This document shows positions 18,931 through 28,232 of a stretch of DNA of 64,000 nucleotides, piece after piece. The stretch comes from DATKIY01 sp963726755 (GTDB lineage Bacteria > Actinomycetota > Actinomycetes > JAHEKZ01), in the NCBI GenBank assembly GCA_963726755.1, contig CAVSDB010000002.1:248001-312000 (forward strand), given 5' to 3'. The translations under genes were made by a program, and so were the position numbers. A model generated the notes under the pieces. That model was not told the origin of the DNA and did no database searches. It worked only from the letters and a program-made list of their open reading frames with translations. Every line of letters starts with the position of its first letter. Within the stretch, counting starts at the first letter, position 1.

Positions 18931-21033
18931 CGCCCCACCTAGTCCCACCTCGTCAAGAATGAACGCTGCCACCTCGGCTTCGTAAGCCTGCGCTGCGTAG
19001 CGTCCGGTCGGTCCCGAGTGCCCGCCCTCACCGGTTTCAACACGAAAGAGGACTTTGCCGTCGCCATCATTTTCGGTCTCCCGCAGACGAGCAACCCACT
19101 TCGCTGGCTCATGAACCATGACTCGTGGATCGTGAACTGCCCCGGTCACCAACAAGTCGGGCCGACCCTTCAGCGGAACGTTTTCGTATGGCGAATACTC
19201 CAACATCGCGTCGAAGTGTTCCCGGACCTGCGGATTTCCCCACTCATCGTGCTCGTTCGCGGTCAACGGCATGTGCACGTCAAGCATCGAGTTGACAGCA
19301 TCAACGAACGGCACTTCGGCAACAACGGCTCGCCATCTGTCAGGACGCATCCCGTAGACAACCCCCTGCAGTAGTCCGCCGGCGGACATCCCGCGCGACA
19401 CAATGCGCTCACCATCGATAACCCCGTCGGCAGCCAGCGCGTCGGCGACGTCGATGAAGTCGGTGAAGGTGTTGATTTTCCTTTCGAGTCGACCGTCGAG
19501 CCACCAGCGCCGTCCCATGTCGCCCCCACCTCGGATCCCGGCATGGGCAAACACCATGCCGCGATCTAGCAGGCTGGCCAGTGGGATCTCGAAACCTGGC
19601 CAGAAAGCACTCTCGTAAGCTCCATAACCCCACAGCAGGAGCGGCGCGCTTCCGTCGAGCGGCGTGGCCACGTGCCGTACCAGGCGCACCGGCACCTCTT
19701 CGCCGTCGCGGGCAGTCACCCAACGCTCTTCGAGGACGTATTGGTTGGCGTCGTAGTTGGGAATCGCTTGCTCATGCACCAGTGAACGCTCACCGGTTTC
19801 CAGATCGATCGCTTGCCACTGCAGTGGTTGGACGAATGACTCAACCTGGACCAAGACGTGGTCTGCGCCGAACTCTTCGTTGTGACTGAGCGTGATGTGA
19901 CCGCCAGGGATTCCGCCGTCGACAACCGTCGAATAACTAAGCGGGTCTGCCATGTTCAGGGCATCCCAGGTCAGCAACCGGAGCCGTTGCCGGCCACGCC
20001 GAACCGTCCGCAGCACCACATGACCTCGGAACACGTCGACGTTGTGTAGCCGTTCGTTCGGTTGTTCGGCGATGACCTCGCTCCAGTCGGAAGGCGAAGT
20101 GCTTGTCACATCTGCACTCATTAGACGGAATTCCTGAGCTCCGTCGTTCGTGACGATCAGCAGCGATCCGCCGGTGTCGCTCGGTATGTGACCGACGACG
20201 TATTCGACCCCGGTGCGGCGTACAGCGACGCAACGTGGAGGCTTGGCAGCTTGGTGCGCATCGATCAGGTGTGTCTCGCTGGTGTCGCGGTTAGCGGTAT
20301 GGATAACGATGTAATCGCCCGCGCGATCTGCCCAGAGATCTATATCGAACTGTTGATCAAGATCCTCGAAGACCAGGACGTCAGCGCTGGAATCAGTTCC
20401 TATTTCATGACGCCACACCTGATATGGCCGATAGATGTCGTCGTGGACGACATAGAAGAACGTTGCCCCGTCCGACGACCATGCCCCGCCGTAATAACTA
20501 TGGGCGATTCGCTCATCAAGGTCGGTCATCGTCGTCAGGTCACGGAACCGGAGTTCGTAAACCTCATCGCCGTCGAGGTCCACCGAGTACGCAAGAATTC
20601 GAGCGTCAGGACTCACGTGGCGAATGCCAACCTCGACGTACGACGAGCCGCCGAGCAGCGTGTTCTCGTCCAGCAATACCGTCACAACGCCGGCGTCATC
20701 AACTCTGCAAAACTGCGCGAACTCTGCGCCGCTAACTGTTCGCGTGAAGTATTGAAACCCACCCTCGCGCCACCGTGCCGACTCGTCCGAGTCAGCAACC
20801 CGACCGATCATTTCAGCGCAAAGTCGCTCTTGCAGATCTCGTAGCGGAACAACTTCGCTGTCATAGAAGGCGCGTTCACTGCGCAGGTACGCAAGGATCT
20901 CGGGGTCAGACTTGTCCTTCATCCAGGAATATGGGTCAGGACGCTCTACACCGTGCTCGGTGTGAACGTCTGGCCGTTGCGGTGCCACCGGGGGCACGGA
21001 AGAGTAATTCGTCACGAGATGAGACGCTATCAA
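18916..21033 (-). CDS. ptrB: Oligopeptidase B (prolyl oligopeptidase family S9A)
   Basis: 705-residue cytosolic serine peptidase cutting short peptides after Arg or Lys. It starts with the usual PVAPQRPDVHTEHG and PDPYSWMKDKSDPE, followed by a beta-propeller (about residues 70-420) and an alpha/beta hydrolase domain. The catalytic triad is visible as Ser550 (SRGMSAGGLL), Asp635 (TGAVHDPRV) and His672 (TGEGGHSGPTGRY). The ending GHSGPTGR is characteristic of oligopeptidase B rather than prolyl oligopeptidase. It is divergent from the FAD oxidoreductase at 21104. Confidence 0.9.
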   Translation of the reverse strand: MIASHLVTNYSSVPPVAPQRPDVHTEHGVERPDPYSWMKDKSDPEILAYLRSERAFYDSEVVPLRDLQERLCAEMIGRVADSDESARWREGGFQYFTRTVSGAEFAQFCRVDDAGVVTVLLDENTLLGGSSYVEVGIRHVSPDARILAYSVDLDGDEVYELRFRDLTTMTDLDERIAHSYYGGAWSSDGATFFYVVHDDIYRPYQVWRHEIGTDSSADVLVFEDLDQQFDIDLWADRAGDYIVIHTANRDTSETHLIDAHQAAKPPRCVAVRRTGVEYVVGHIPSDTGGSLLIVTNDGAQEFRLMSADVTSTSPSDWSEVIAEQPNERLHNVDVFRGHVVLRTVRRGRQRLRLLTWDALNMADPLSYSTVVDGGIPGGHITLSHNEEFGADHVLVQVESFVQPLQWQAIDLETGERSLVHEQAIPNYDANQYVLEERWVTARDGEEVPVRLVRHVATPLDGSAPLLLWGYGAYESAFWPGFEIPLASLLDRGMVFAHAGIRGGGDMGRRWWLDGRLERKINTFTDFIDVADALAADGVIDGERIVSRGMSAGGLLQGVVYGMRPDRWRAVVAEVPFVDAVNSMLDVHMPLTANEHDEWGNPQVREHFDAMLEYSPYENVPLKGRPDLLVTGAVHDPRVMVHEPAKWVARLRETENDGDGKVLFRVETGEGGHSGPTGRYAAQAYEAEVAAFILDEVGLGGASAVS

Positions 21034-21103
21034 GGGACGATCTCTTTCAAAATCCCCGACTCAGAGACATTCTTCCGGGTTCCTGAACGACAGAGGAGAA
21101 GTT

Positions 21104-22729
21104 GTGGCTCAACGGTATGACGCGGTCATCGTCGGAGGCGGACACAACGGACTCGTCGCCGCCGCTTACCTCGCCCGCGCCGGACTTCGCACTCTCGTCC
21201 TCGAGGCACGCCCAGTGCTAGGTGGCGCTGCCGTCAGTGAGCATCCGTTCGGCTCGGACTACACCGTCACGTCGTTGTCCTACGTGGTGTCGTGGCTACC
21301 TCCGACGCTCGTGTCCGACCTTTCACTGGACAAACACGGCTATCACATCTATCCGCAAGGGCCGTACTTCGCGCCGCGTGAAGACGGTCGCGCACTGCAA
21401 CTACCAAGCGACCCCAGGCGACGTCACGATCAGATCGCCGCTTTCGATAAGCAGGACGCAGACGCGTTCGTGCAGTGGGAAGAGTGGCTAGACGGTCTCG
21501 GCCAGATCATGGGTCGCATGATGGCGGACATCCCGCCAAAGCTTGGATCTAAGCGACCTATCGACTTAGCGCAGCAGGCAAAACTGCTCGGCCTGCTCAA
21601 GCAACTTGACGTTCGCAAATCCGTCGACCTGGCTCGCTTGTTGTCCAGCAGCATCTCCGACTTAACTGAAGACTGGTTCAACTCCGATGCCCTTCAAGGC
21701 GTGCTGGCAGTCTCTGGTGTTATCGGCACATGGGCAGGCCCACGTTCCCCGGGTACGGCGTACGTGATGCTGCATCACCACGTCGGCGACCTCGGCGACG
21801 GCAAACTCGGCGCCTGGGGCTTTCCGCGCGGTGGCATGGGCGGAATCTCGCAAGCCCTTGCGTCAGCAGCGCGATCATTCGGTGTTGAGATCCGAACAAC
21901 GGCGCCGGTCGCCAGGATTCGCTCGACAAACGGCACTGTCATTGGCGTCACGTTGGACGACGGTGACGAGATTGACGCCGATGTCGTCGTAACCACCGTT
22001 CATCCGCAGCGCGCATTTCTTGAGTTGGTCGACACCAATGAGTTGCCAGCCGACTTCGTTGAAGACATTCGCCGCTGGAAGACCCGCAGCGGTTCGGTCA
22101 AGGTCAACGTTGCGCTCGATCGGCTTCCGGAGTTCACCTCACGGCCCGGGTTCGACCCCGAAGTTCACGGCGGCACCATCGTTCTGGCGGAGTCCCTCGA
22201 CGACATCGAGTCCGCGTTCCAGGACGCGGTCCAAGGTGACGCGGCGCGTCGACCATTCGCCGACATCTGCATTCCCAGCGTGTTCGACCCCACGCTGGCT
22301 CCCGAAGGGCACCACATCATGTCGATGTTCACCCAATGGGTTCCTCATACCTGGGTCAATGACCCACATCCGGACGAGCTGGAGGCCTACGCCGATCGAC
22401 TCTTTGACCGCGTCGAGAATGTCGCACCGGGATTCAAGAACTCCGTGCTGCACCGCCAGGTCATTGGCCCGGACACGATGCAGAACACCTACGGCTTAAT
22501 TGGTGGCAACATTTTCCACGGGGAACTAACGCCAGGCCAGATGTTCCACGCCCGTCCCGCTGCCGGGTATGCAGACCTTCGTACCCCTATCACCGGCCTC
22601 TACCAAGCGGGATCGGCCACTCACGGAGGCGGTGGCGTCACCGGGATCCCCGGCCGCAACGTTGTGGGACAGATCCTGAGGGACCGCTCCCGCGCGAAAT
22701 GGCGACGGCGTGCCAGGATGTCCCGGTGA
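21104..22729 (+). CDS. FAD-dependent oxidoreductase of the phytoene desaturase/PYROXD2 type
   Basis: 541 residues from a GTG at 21104, behind a strong ribosome binding site (AGAGGAGA). The N-terminal dinucleotide-binding motif is VIVGGGHNGLVAAAYLARA, followed by LEARPVLGGAAVSEH. The C-terminal FAD motif reads GLYQAGSATHGGGGVTGIPG. The middle GDGKLGAWGFPRGGMGGISQ is typical of PYROXD2-like proteins, relatives of carotenoid desaturases whose substrate is mostly unknown. No carotenoid genes are nearby. Its TGA overlaps the GTG of a Rieske oxygenase, which makes a shared pathway likely. Confidence 0.83.
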   Translation: MAQRYDAVIVGGGHNGLVAAAYLARAGLRTLVLEARPVLGGAAVSEHPFGSDYTVTSLSYVVSWLPPTLVSDLSLDKHGYHIYPQGPYFAPREDGRALQLPSDPRRRHDQIAAFDKQDADAFVQWEEWLDGLGQIMGRMMADIPPKLGSKRPIDLAQQAKLLGLLKQLDVRKSVDLARLLSSSISDLTEDWFNSDALQGVLAVSGVIGTWAGPRSPGTAYVMLHHHVGDLGDGKLGAWGFPRGGMGGISQALASAARSFGVEIRTTAPVARIRSTNGTVIGVTLDDGDEIDADVVVTTVHPQRAFLELVDTNELPADFVEDIRRWKTRSGSVKVNVALDRLPEFTSRPGFDPEVHGGTIVLAESLDDIESAFQDAVQGDAARRPFADICIPSVFDPTLAPEGHHIMSMFTQWVPHTWVNDPHPDELEAYADRLFDRVENVAPGFKNSVLHRQVIGPDTMQNTYGLIGGNIFHGELTPGQMFHARPAAGYADLRTPITGLYQAGSATHGGGGVTGIPGRNVVGQILRDRSRAKWRRRARMSR

Positions 22730-23853
22730 AACAGTTTCCCCTTTCCGCCCAAGAACTTCAGCGCTCGCTCGGTGATCTCGGCGAGTCAACAATGTTCCCG
22801 AGCGCTGCGTATACCGATCCCGACGTGCTCGCATTCGAACGTCGTAACTTGTTCGCTGCATCGTGGGTCTGCGTCGGTCGTGAGACCGATCTTCGCGAAG
22901 AGAAGATCACCCAGCGCGGCTTGATGATCGGTGACATCCCGGTTCTCGTGACGTGGAACGGCGATGAGTTACGCGCGTTCGCTAACACCTGCCGGCACCG
23001 CGGTCACGAGTTGGTCGCCGACGGTGAATCCGGAACTGGACGCGCGGTTGCCTGCCCGTACCACGGTTGGGGCTACAGCCTCGACGGTGCACTCATTTCA
23101 GCGCCGAACATGGACGTCGAGGACAAGACAGTCTTCTCGTTAGTACCGCTGCCACTTGCGCAATGGCAAGGCTGGGTCTTCATCAACGCCACCGGAGACG
23201 CCGCGCCGTTCAGCGAACACATCGGCGACATGGACTCACTCATCAGCCCGTACAACCCCGGCGAGCTCGAGATCGCCGAACGCCACTCCTACGTGGTCAA
23301 CGCAAACTGGAAGTTGATCGTCGAGAACTATCACGAGTGCTACCACTGCCCGTCGATTCACCCAGAACTCTGCGTCGTCACACCGCCCGACAGCGGCGAC
23401 AACCTCCGTGGTGCCGGAGCCTGGGTCGGTGGCTCGATGGAGCTGCGAGATGGCGTTGAGACGATGTCGCTCGACGGCAAGTCCCTCGGCCACAACATCC
23501 CCGGCGTCGATCCACGTGCGGTCCTCTACATCGGGATGTTCCCCAACCTGCTGGTGTCACCGCATCCCGACTACGTGATGGCCCATCGCATGCTGCCCCT
23601 GGATGTCGATAAGACCTGGGTCGAGTGCACGTGGTTGTTTCCGAAGGGCGTTGCGGACCCCTCGTACGGCGTCAAGTTCTGGGACATCACCAATCGCCAG
23701 GACTGGGCCGCCTGCGAATCGGTTCAGCGTGGTGTGAAGTCTCCACACTTCGTACCGGGACCCTTTGCTGCCGCAGAAAATGCCGTACACCAGTGGGTAC
23801 GAATGGTCGGTCGTGCCTATCAAGGTCACCCCCCGCACCAACAGGTCTTCTGA
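22726..23853 (+). CDS. Rieske non-haem iron oxygenase, alpha subunit
   Basis: About 375 residues. The Rieske [2Fe-2S] ligands are in NTCRHRGHELV (CxH) and CPYHGWGYSLDG (CxxH). The catalytic iron site is ENYHECYHCPSIHPELC, with the bridging Asn/Asp and two His. This layout occurs in aromatic-ring hydroxylating and in glycine betaine or carnitine type monooxygenases, so the substrate is open. I chose the GTG at 22726 because it overlaps the preceding stop; the frame is open to an ATG at 22699. No reductase or ferredoxin gene is adjacent, so electrons must come from elsewhere, or from the flavoprotein next door if it serves that role (speculative). Confidence 0.85.
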   Translation: MKQFPLSAQELQRSLGDLGESTMFPSAAYTDPDVLAFERRNLFAASWVCVGRETDLREEKITQRGLMIGDIPVLVTWNGDELRAFANTCRHRGHELVADGESGTGRAVACPYHGWGYSLDGALISAPNMDVEDKTVFSLVPLPLAQWQGWVFINATGDAAPFSEHIGDMDSLISPYNPGELEIAERHSYVVNANWKLIVENYHECYHCPSIHPELCVVTPPDSGDNLRGAGAWVGGSMELRDGVETMSLDGKSLGHNIPGVDPRAVLYIGMFPNLLVSPHPDYVMAHRMLPLDVDKTWVECTWLFPKGVADPSYGVKFWDITNRQDWAACESVQRGVKSPHFVPGPFAAAENAVHQWVRMVGRAYQGHPPHQQVF

Positions 23854-23924
23854 CCTCCGCTAGCTGACTCCTGTGCGGAATTGTCGTCCGAGCCACAATC
23901 TCGCACGCAGGTCCCCTTGTTGTG

Positions 23925-23953
23925 CGAAATTGAACGTCTGACGCGCAATTTCG
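23925..23953. terminator. Hairpin between two convergent genes
   Basis: Eight-base arms CGAAATTG and CAATTTCG, separated by 13 bases, in the 118-base gap between the Rieske oxygenase stop and the stop of the convergent peptidase. There is no T-run, so a terminator role is only suggested by the position. Confidence 0.35.
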
Positions 23954-23971
23954 AACACTGTTGCGATGGGA

Positions 23972-25075
23972 TCAGGGCCAGATGCGGCCAGCCTTACGAA
24001 GGTGCGCGACGACGTCGTCAGCCGACAAACCGTATGAGGTGTTCCCCGACCGACCGACTACCGTGTTCGCCTGCAACATCGAGTTCAGGACAGCTTCTTC
24101 GGTCGCGTCGATAACTGCTGCGAAGTAGTCGTCCAGTCCACTGCCCACGATCGGAGTGCGCTTGGGAGCTCCGCCTCGCTCGACGCGGAGCCCAGTCGCG
24201 AACGCCATGAAGATCTCGCCACTTCCGTGATGCGCAGTCGACCCCGTCCGCGCTAGTCCCATCCCGGCGCGAGTGGCGAGGCGCTCGCATCCAGCGTGGT
24301 CGACCGGCGCGTTGGTACCGACAACCACGATGCATGACCCCTTAGGCCCAGGATCGGAGTTGACTTCAGGCTCGACTTCACTCGGATCGGTCATCAGCCG
24401 GCCGAGTGGGACGCCATCGACCGTGAGTCGATGGAACTCTCCGAAATTGGTCATGACGACAACGCCAACGATGTGCTCGTCTCCAACTCGACGAGACGAA
24501 GTTCCGATGCCCCCCTTGAACCCCAGACAGGACATCCCGGTGCCAGATCCGACAGCACCCTCAGCCGGTGGCTCGCCCGAACCGGCCGATTCTCGCGCTT
24601 GGCTCCAAGCCGCCCGTACGTCGTCCTTGCTGACTTGCATGGAGCGGGCATCGCTGAGAAACGAGTCGTCACATTCGGCGACGACCGGAAGCAGCACGTC
24701 GTCGATGCCAATCAGCGGATTGCGTTCCATCGACAGCTCGCATGCCGCGTCGTACACCCGACCGACCTGCATCGACGACGTCAGAAAGATTGCGGACTCG
24801 AGCAGCCCCCACTCCTTGGCGGTCACGTAGCCGGTCATCTCTCCAGCGCCGTTCAGCACTGCTGCACCGAAGGGAATCGGTTCCGCGAACGGGTCGCCAC
24901 CTGGATCAATCACCGTGACACCCGTTCGCGCTTTGCCTCGCCCCTCGGGCGGGTCTGGTTCGTCACGCCACACCGTGGCGTGGCCAAGACCGACACCCGG
25001 TACGTCAAGGATTGAGTTGGTCGACCCTGGGGTCAACGGTCCGACGGCGATTCCGAGATCACGAGTTCGAGGCAC
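23972..25075 (-). CDS. DmpA/P1-family N-terminal nucleophile aminopeptidase (S58)
   Basis: About 367 residues. Related to DmpA and beta-peptidyl aminopeptidase BapA, which self-cleave into two chains and use the freed Ser or Thr as nucleophile. The family blocks are SILDVPGVGLGHATV, GVTVIDPGG, FGAAVLNGAGEMTG, the processing region GSGTGMSCLGFKGGIGTSSR and VVVGTNAPVDHAGCERLATR. Start chosen at the GTG at 25075 (PRTRDLGIAVGPLTPGS follows), because the longer frame adds an unlike leader lying over the divergent deacetylase. That leaves only nine bases between the two divergent starts, which is unusually tight. Substrate unknown; small peptides or amides. Confidence 0.8.
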   Translation of the reverse strand: MPRTRDLGIAVGPLTPGSTNSILDVPGVGLGHATVWRDEPDPPEGRGKARTGVTVIDPGGDPFAEPIPFGAAVLNGAGEMTGYVTAKEWGLLESAIFLTSSMQVGRVYDAACELSMERNPLIGIDDVLLPVVAECDDSFLSDARSMQVSKDDVRAAWSQARESAGSGEPPAEGAVGSGTGMSCLGFKGGIGTSSRRVGDEHIVGVVVMTNFGEFHRLTVDGVPLGRLMTDPSEVEPEVNSDPGPKGSCIVVVGTNAPVDHAGCERLATRAGMGLARTGSTAHHGSGEIFMAFATGLRVERGGAPKRTPIVGSGLDDYFAAVIDATEEAVLNSMLQANTVVGRSGNTSYGLSADDVVAHLRKAGRIWP

Positions 25076-25084
25076 CGTGACATC

Positions 25085-26170
25085 ATGCCGGGCATGAGCC
25101 TGACAACTCCAATCATCTGGTCCGAGGACTGCACGCGTCATGAACCCAAGGGCGAAGTCTGGGTCGGCGTTGTGATCGAGGGCACCGAAATCGCTGAACG
25201 TGCGCGCGTGATTCGTTCGCACTTGTCAGACGCCGGAGCACCGGTGATCGACGCGACGCCGCACGACGACGCTGAACTTCTCGAAGTTCACGATCCCGCG
25301 ATGGTCGACTGGCTGCGCGACGGGTACCAGGAGTGGGTTGAAGCAGGCTTTCTTGAGGTACCCGGCCAAGACCGGATCGTCCCGTACGTCTTCCCCACTA
25401 ACGCCATGCTTGCCGGAATGCCCATGCGACTTCCCGCAGGCGTTCACGGACGCGCTGGGCGCTTCGCCTACGACACCATGACCCTGGTTGGACCAGGTAC
25501 ATGGGAGGCGGCAAGGGGCGCAGTCGACGCTGCCCTGACTGCAGTCGATCTGGTGGCCAATGGCGATCACGACGTCGCGTACGCGCTGTGTCGTCCCCCG
25601 GGACATCACGTAACACGCGATGGGTACGGCGGTTCGTGCTACCTGAACAACGCAGCAGTGGCCGCGAACGCGCTGCGCAATCGCGGGAAGGGGAAGGTTG
25701 CCGTCATCGACATCGATGCCCACCACGGCAACGGCACCCAAGCGATCTTCTACGAACGTGGTGACGTCTTCTACGGCTCACTGCACGTCGACCCTGCGGC
25801 GGGCTGGTTCCCCCACTACGTCGGGCACGCCGATGAACGCGGGCGCAGCGACGGCGATGGTGCCAACCGCAACCGACCACTCGCTGAAGGGCTCGGCGAC
25901 GAACCGTGGCTAGAGGCCCTCGGCAGCTTGGTCGACGACGTTAGGCACTTCGGCGCCGACGCGGTCGTCGTGTCGCTGGGCGTTGATGCGGCGGCTGACG
26001 ACCCCGAGAGCCCACTTCGGGTGACCGCAGACGGCTACCGATCTGGTGGAGAGGCGATCGCGTCGCTGAATCTGCCGACCGTCGCCGTCCAGGAGGGCGG
26101 CTACCACCTCCCGACCCTGGGTACCCTTGTGGCGGCCACTCTCGAAGGTCTACAGACAACAGCCGGGTGA
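25085..26170 (+). CDS. Histone deacetylase-family (acetylpolyamine amidohydrolase-like) deacetylase
   Basis: 361-residue zinc hydrolase of the arginase/deacetylase fold. Class II HDAC motifs: YALCRPPGHHVTRDGYGGSC (tandem His of the charge relay), YLNNAAVAANALRN, VIDIDAHHGNGTQAIFYERG (zinc Asp and His), SLGVDAAADDPESPL (second zinc Asp region) and QEGGYHLPTLG. Bacterial members deacetylate acetylpolyamines or other small N-acetyl compounds, and some act on proteins. A second ATG lies three codons in (25094). Sits head-to-head with the DmpA-like peptidase, which may mean a shared control region or shared amide substrates. Confidence 0.87.
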   Translation: MPGMSLTTPIIWSEDCTRHEPKGEVWVGVVIEGTEIAERARVIRSHLSDAGAPVIDATPHDDAELLEVHDPAMVDWLRDGYQEWVEAGFLEVPGQDRIVPYVFPTNAMLAGMPMRLPAGVHGRAGRFAYDTMTLVGPGTWEAARGAVDAALTAVDLVANGDHDVAYALCRPPGHHVTRDGYGGSCYLNNAAVAANALRNRGKGKVAVIDIDAHHGNGTQAIFYERGDVFYGSLHVDPAAGWFPHYVGHADERGRSDGDGANRNRPLAEGLGDEPWLEALGSLVDDVRHFGADAVVVSLGVDAAADDPESPLRVTADGYRSGGEAIASLNLPTVAVQEGGYHLPTLGTLVAATLEGLQTTAG

Positions 26171-26233
26171 GCCGACACAAGGTCGACGGTCTGGCCCCAT
26201 GACCGAAGATCACTCGCGATTACTAAGGCTCCG

Positions 26234-28139
26234 ATGCGCCCGCTTTCCTTGAGTTTGACCTTTTCCATCCTGGCCCTCTCCTTGGCCGTGCAGACCACTC
26301 CCCAGGCTGCCGCGTTGGCAGACACTGCTGCTACGCCACCGCTGATATCCCTCGGGCTCGCCCCCCGAGTCGGCCACGCGACTGATCGTTCGCACCTGCT
26401 GGTCAAGTACCGCTCGGCATCGTTGCGGACCGGACTGGGGCGGACGCCCACCACTTCGGTGGGTGGGCGATGGGTGGCGGTCGACGCAGGTGGACACGTT
26501 GCTGCCGTACGCCGCGAACTCAAAGCCGACCCCAACGTCGCGGCGGTCGCCGTCGATCACGTGCGCCACGTGTTCTCAGGTGACCCCCTCTATGTAGGTC
26601 ATCAGCAGTACTTGCGCGGGACGATGGACTTCCCGCAAGCCTGGCATCGATCAAACGGCAGCGGCGTCACAGTTGCCGTTATCGACACCGGTGTGGATGC
26701 GTCTCATCCCGATCTCGGCAACGTGCTCCGGGGCCACGACTTCGTCGACAACGATTCACATCCGCAGGACCTCAATGGACACGGCACGTTTGTCGCCGGC
26801 GTCATTGCGGCGACTCGCGGCAACGACAGGGGCATCGCAGGCGCGAGCCGGGCCACGATCCTTCCGGTACGTGCTTTGGATGCCAACGGCTCACGGTACG
26901 GACTCAACGATCGTGCGTGCAATCCGCTGGGCAACCACGCACGGTGCCGACGTCATCAATCTTTCGCTGGGCGGCTTCAGGACTAGTCGGATATTGGCCG
27001 ATGCGCTGCGGTTCGCCGAGCGAAATAACGTGCTCGTCGTTGCAGCCAGCGGAAACTCAGGCGGAACAAGAAAGACCTACCCAGCCGCCACACCGACGGT
27101 CATGGCCGTGGGAGCGACCGACAATAACGACAATTTGACCTGGTTCAGCCAGCACGGTGATTGGGTGGACGTCGTCGCTCCTGGCTGGGAGATTGCCTCT
27201 ACCTTCCCCGGGAACCGCTACGCCGTGGGCAGCGGAACCTCGTTCGCCGCGCCATTGGTGAGCGGGGCCGCGGCACTGTTGATCGACAAGCACTCGCGGT
27301 GGTCGCCATCGCGCGTTCGAGCCGCCCTGCTGCGCGCATCGGCGGACGTTGGTCCAGTTGGCCCCGATGAATACACCGGCTTTGGCGTTCCTGATGCTGA
27401 CGGTGCGCTAGGCGGCACGATCTCGATGAGCGGAAGGGCAAGCTTCGGAGGGTCGGCGGTAACGCCGGCAACGGCTCGCGCCTTGCACCGCGTGGATCGA
27501 TCCGCGATCGCACCAGAAGGCGGCGACCTGTGGTACCGGTACAGCCCGAACTCGCCTGCGCATGTTGAGTTCGGGGTGAAGTCGACTACGGCATCGCGCG
27601 GCGTCCGACGGGTTGATCTTGCCCTAGAGGTCTACGACAGCCAACTGCACCTGATTCGGCGAATGGACAGTCGAAAGGGCGGCGACCTTGAGCAAATCCA
27701 AGCCCGCGTCAGCGATGCCGCATACGTTCACGTTTACAACGACAGGCCCACTCGCAGCCCCGGTGCTGTGGTTGTGACTGCACATGCAACCGCCTCGGCT
27801 ACATCGGCAACGGTCGGCATCGGCGCCAGACCGAGCATCGTCGCCGCATCCCCGAGTCCGAACGCCCTTGACCAGTCTCCATCGATGGATCTGACGATCC
27901 AGGTTGGCCGACCGTTATCAGCCAACTCGGCCGACAACCGCCACGTCGTGTTGATCGACGGCGCAACTGGACAAAGCGTCCCCCGCCACGTGCACTACGA
28001 CTCAGCGACCGACACGCTCACCATCGACCCGGTCCGTCACCTGTCGGCTCACCAGGACTACGCAGTCGAACTCCTGGCACTGCGGACGCCCGCGGGGGCT
28101 CACTTGCCGGATGCGAGATACGGGTTCGCGACCGCCTAG
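26234..28139 (+). CDS. Secreted subtilisin-like serine protease (S8) with C-terminal Ig-like domain (one frame break)
   Basis: About 635 residues. Signal peptide: MRPLSLSLTFSILALSLAVQ. A short propeptide follows (residues about 40-110). The catalytic Asp lies in VTVAVIDTGVDASHPDLG, His in LNGHGTFVAGVIAA and Ser in GSGTSFAAPLVSGAAALL. The substrate-binding blocks ADVINLSLGG and VVAASGNSGG are also present. The C-terminal 90 residues (from about SIVAASPSPNALDQSPSMDL) look like a bacterial Ig-like Big_5 domain with LSAHQDYAVELLAL. A frame break near 26900, between His and Ser, splits the gene; both sides are well preserved, so an indel error is likely. Acts outside the cell. Confidence 0.83.
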
Positions 28140-28232
28140 GTCGAGCCCCGGCGGTTCAAGGATGAGGGCCCAACGCCCGAGGGATAGGCTGAGGACGATC
28201 ACGCATCGAACCGAGCGAGAGATCTGACCACA

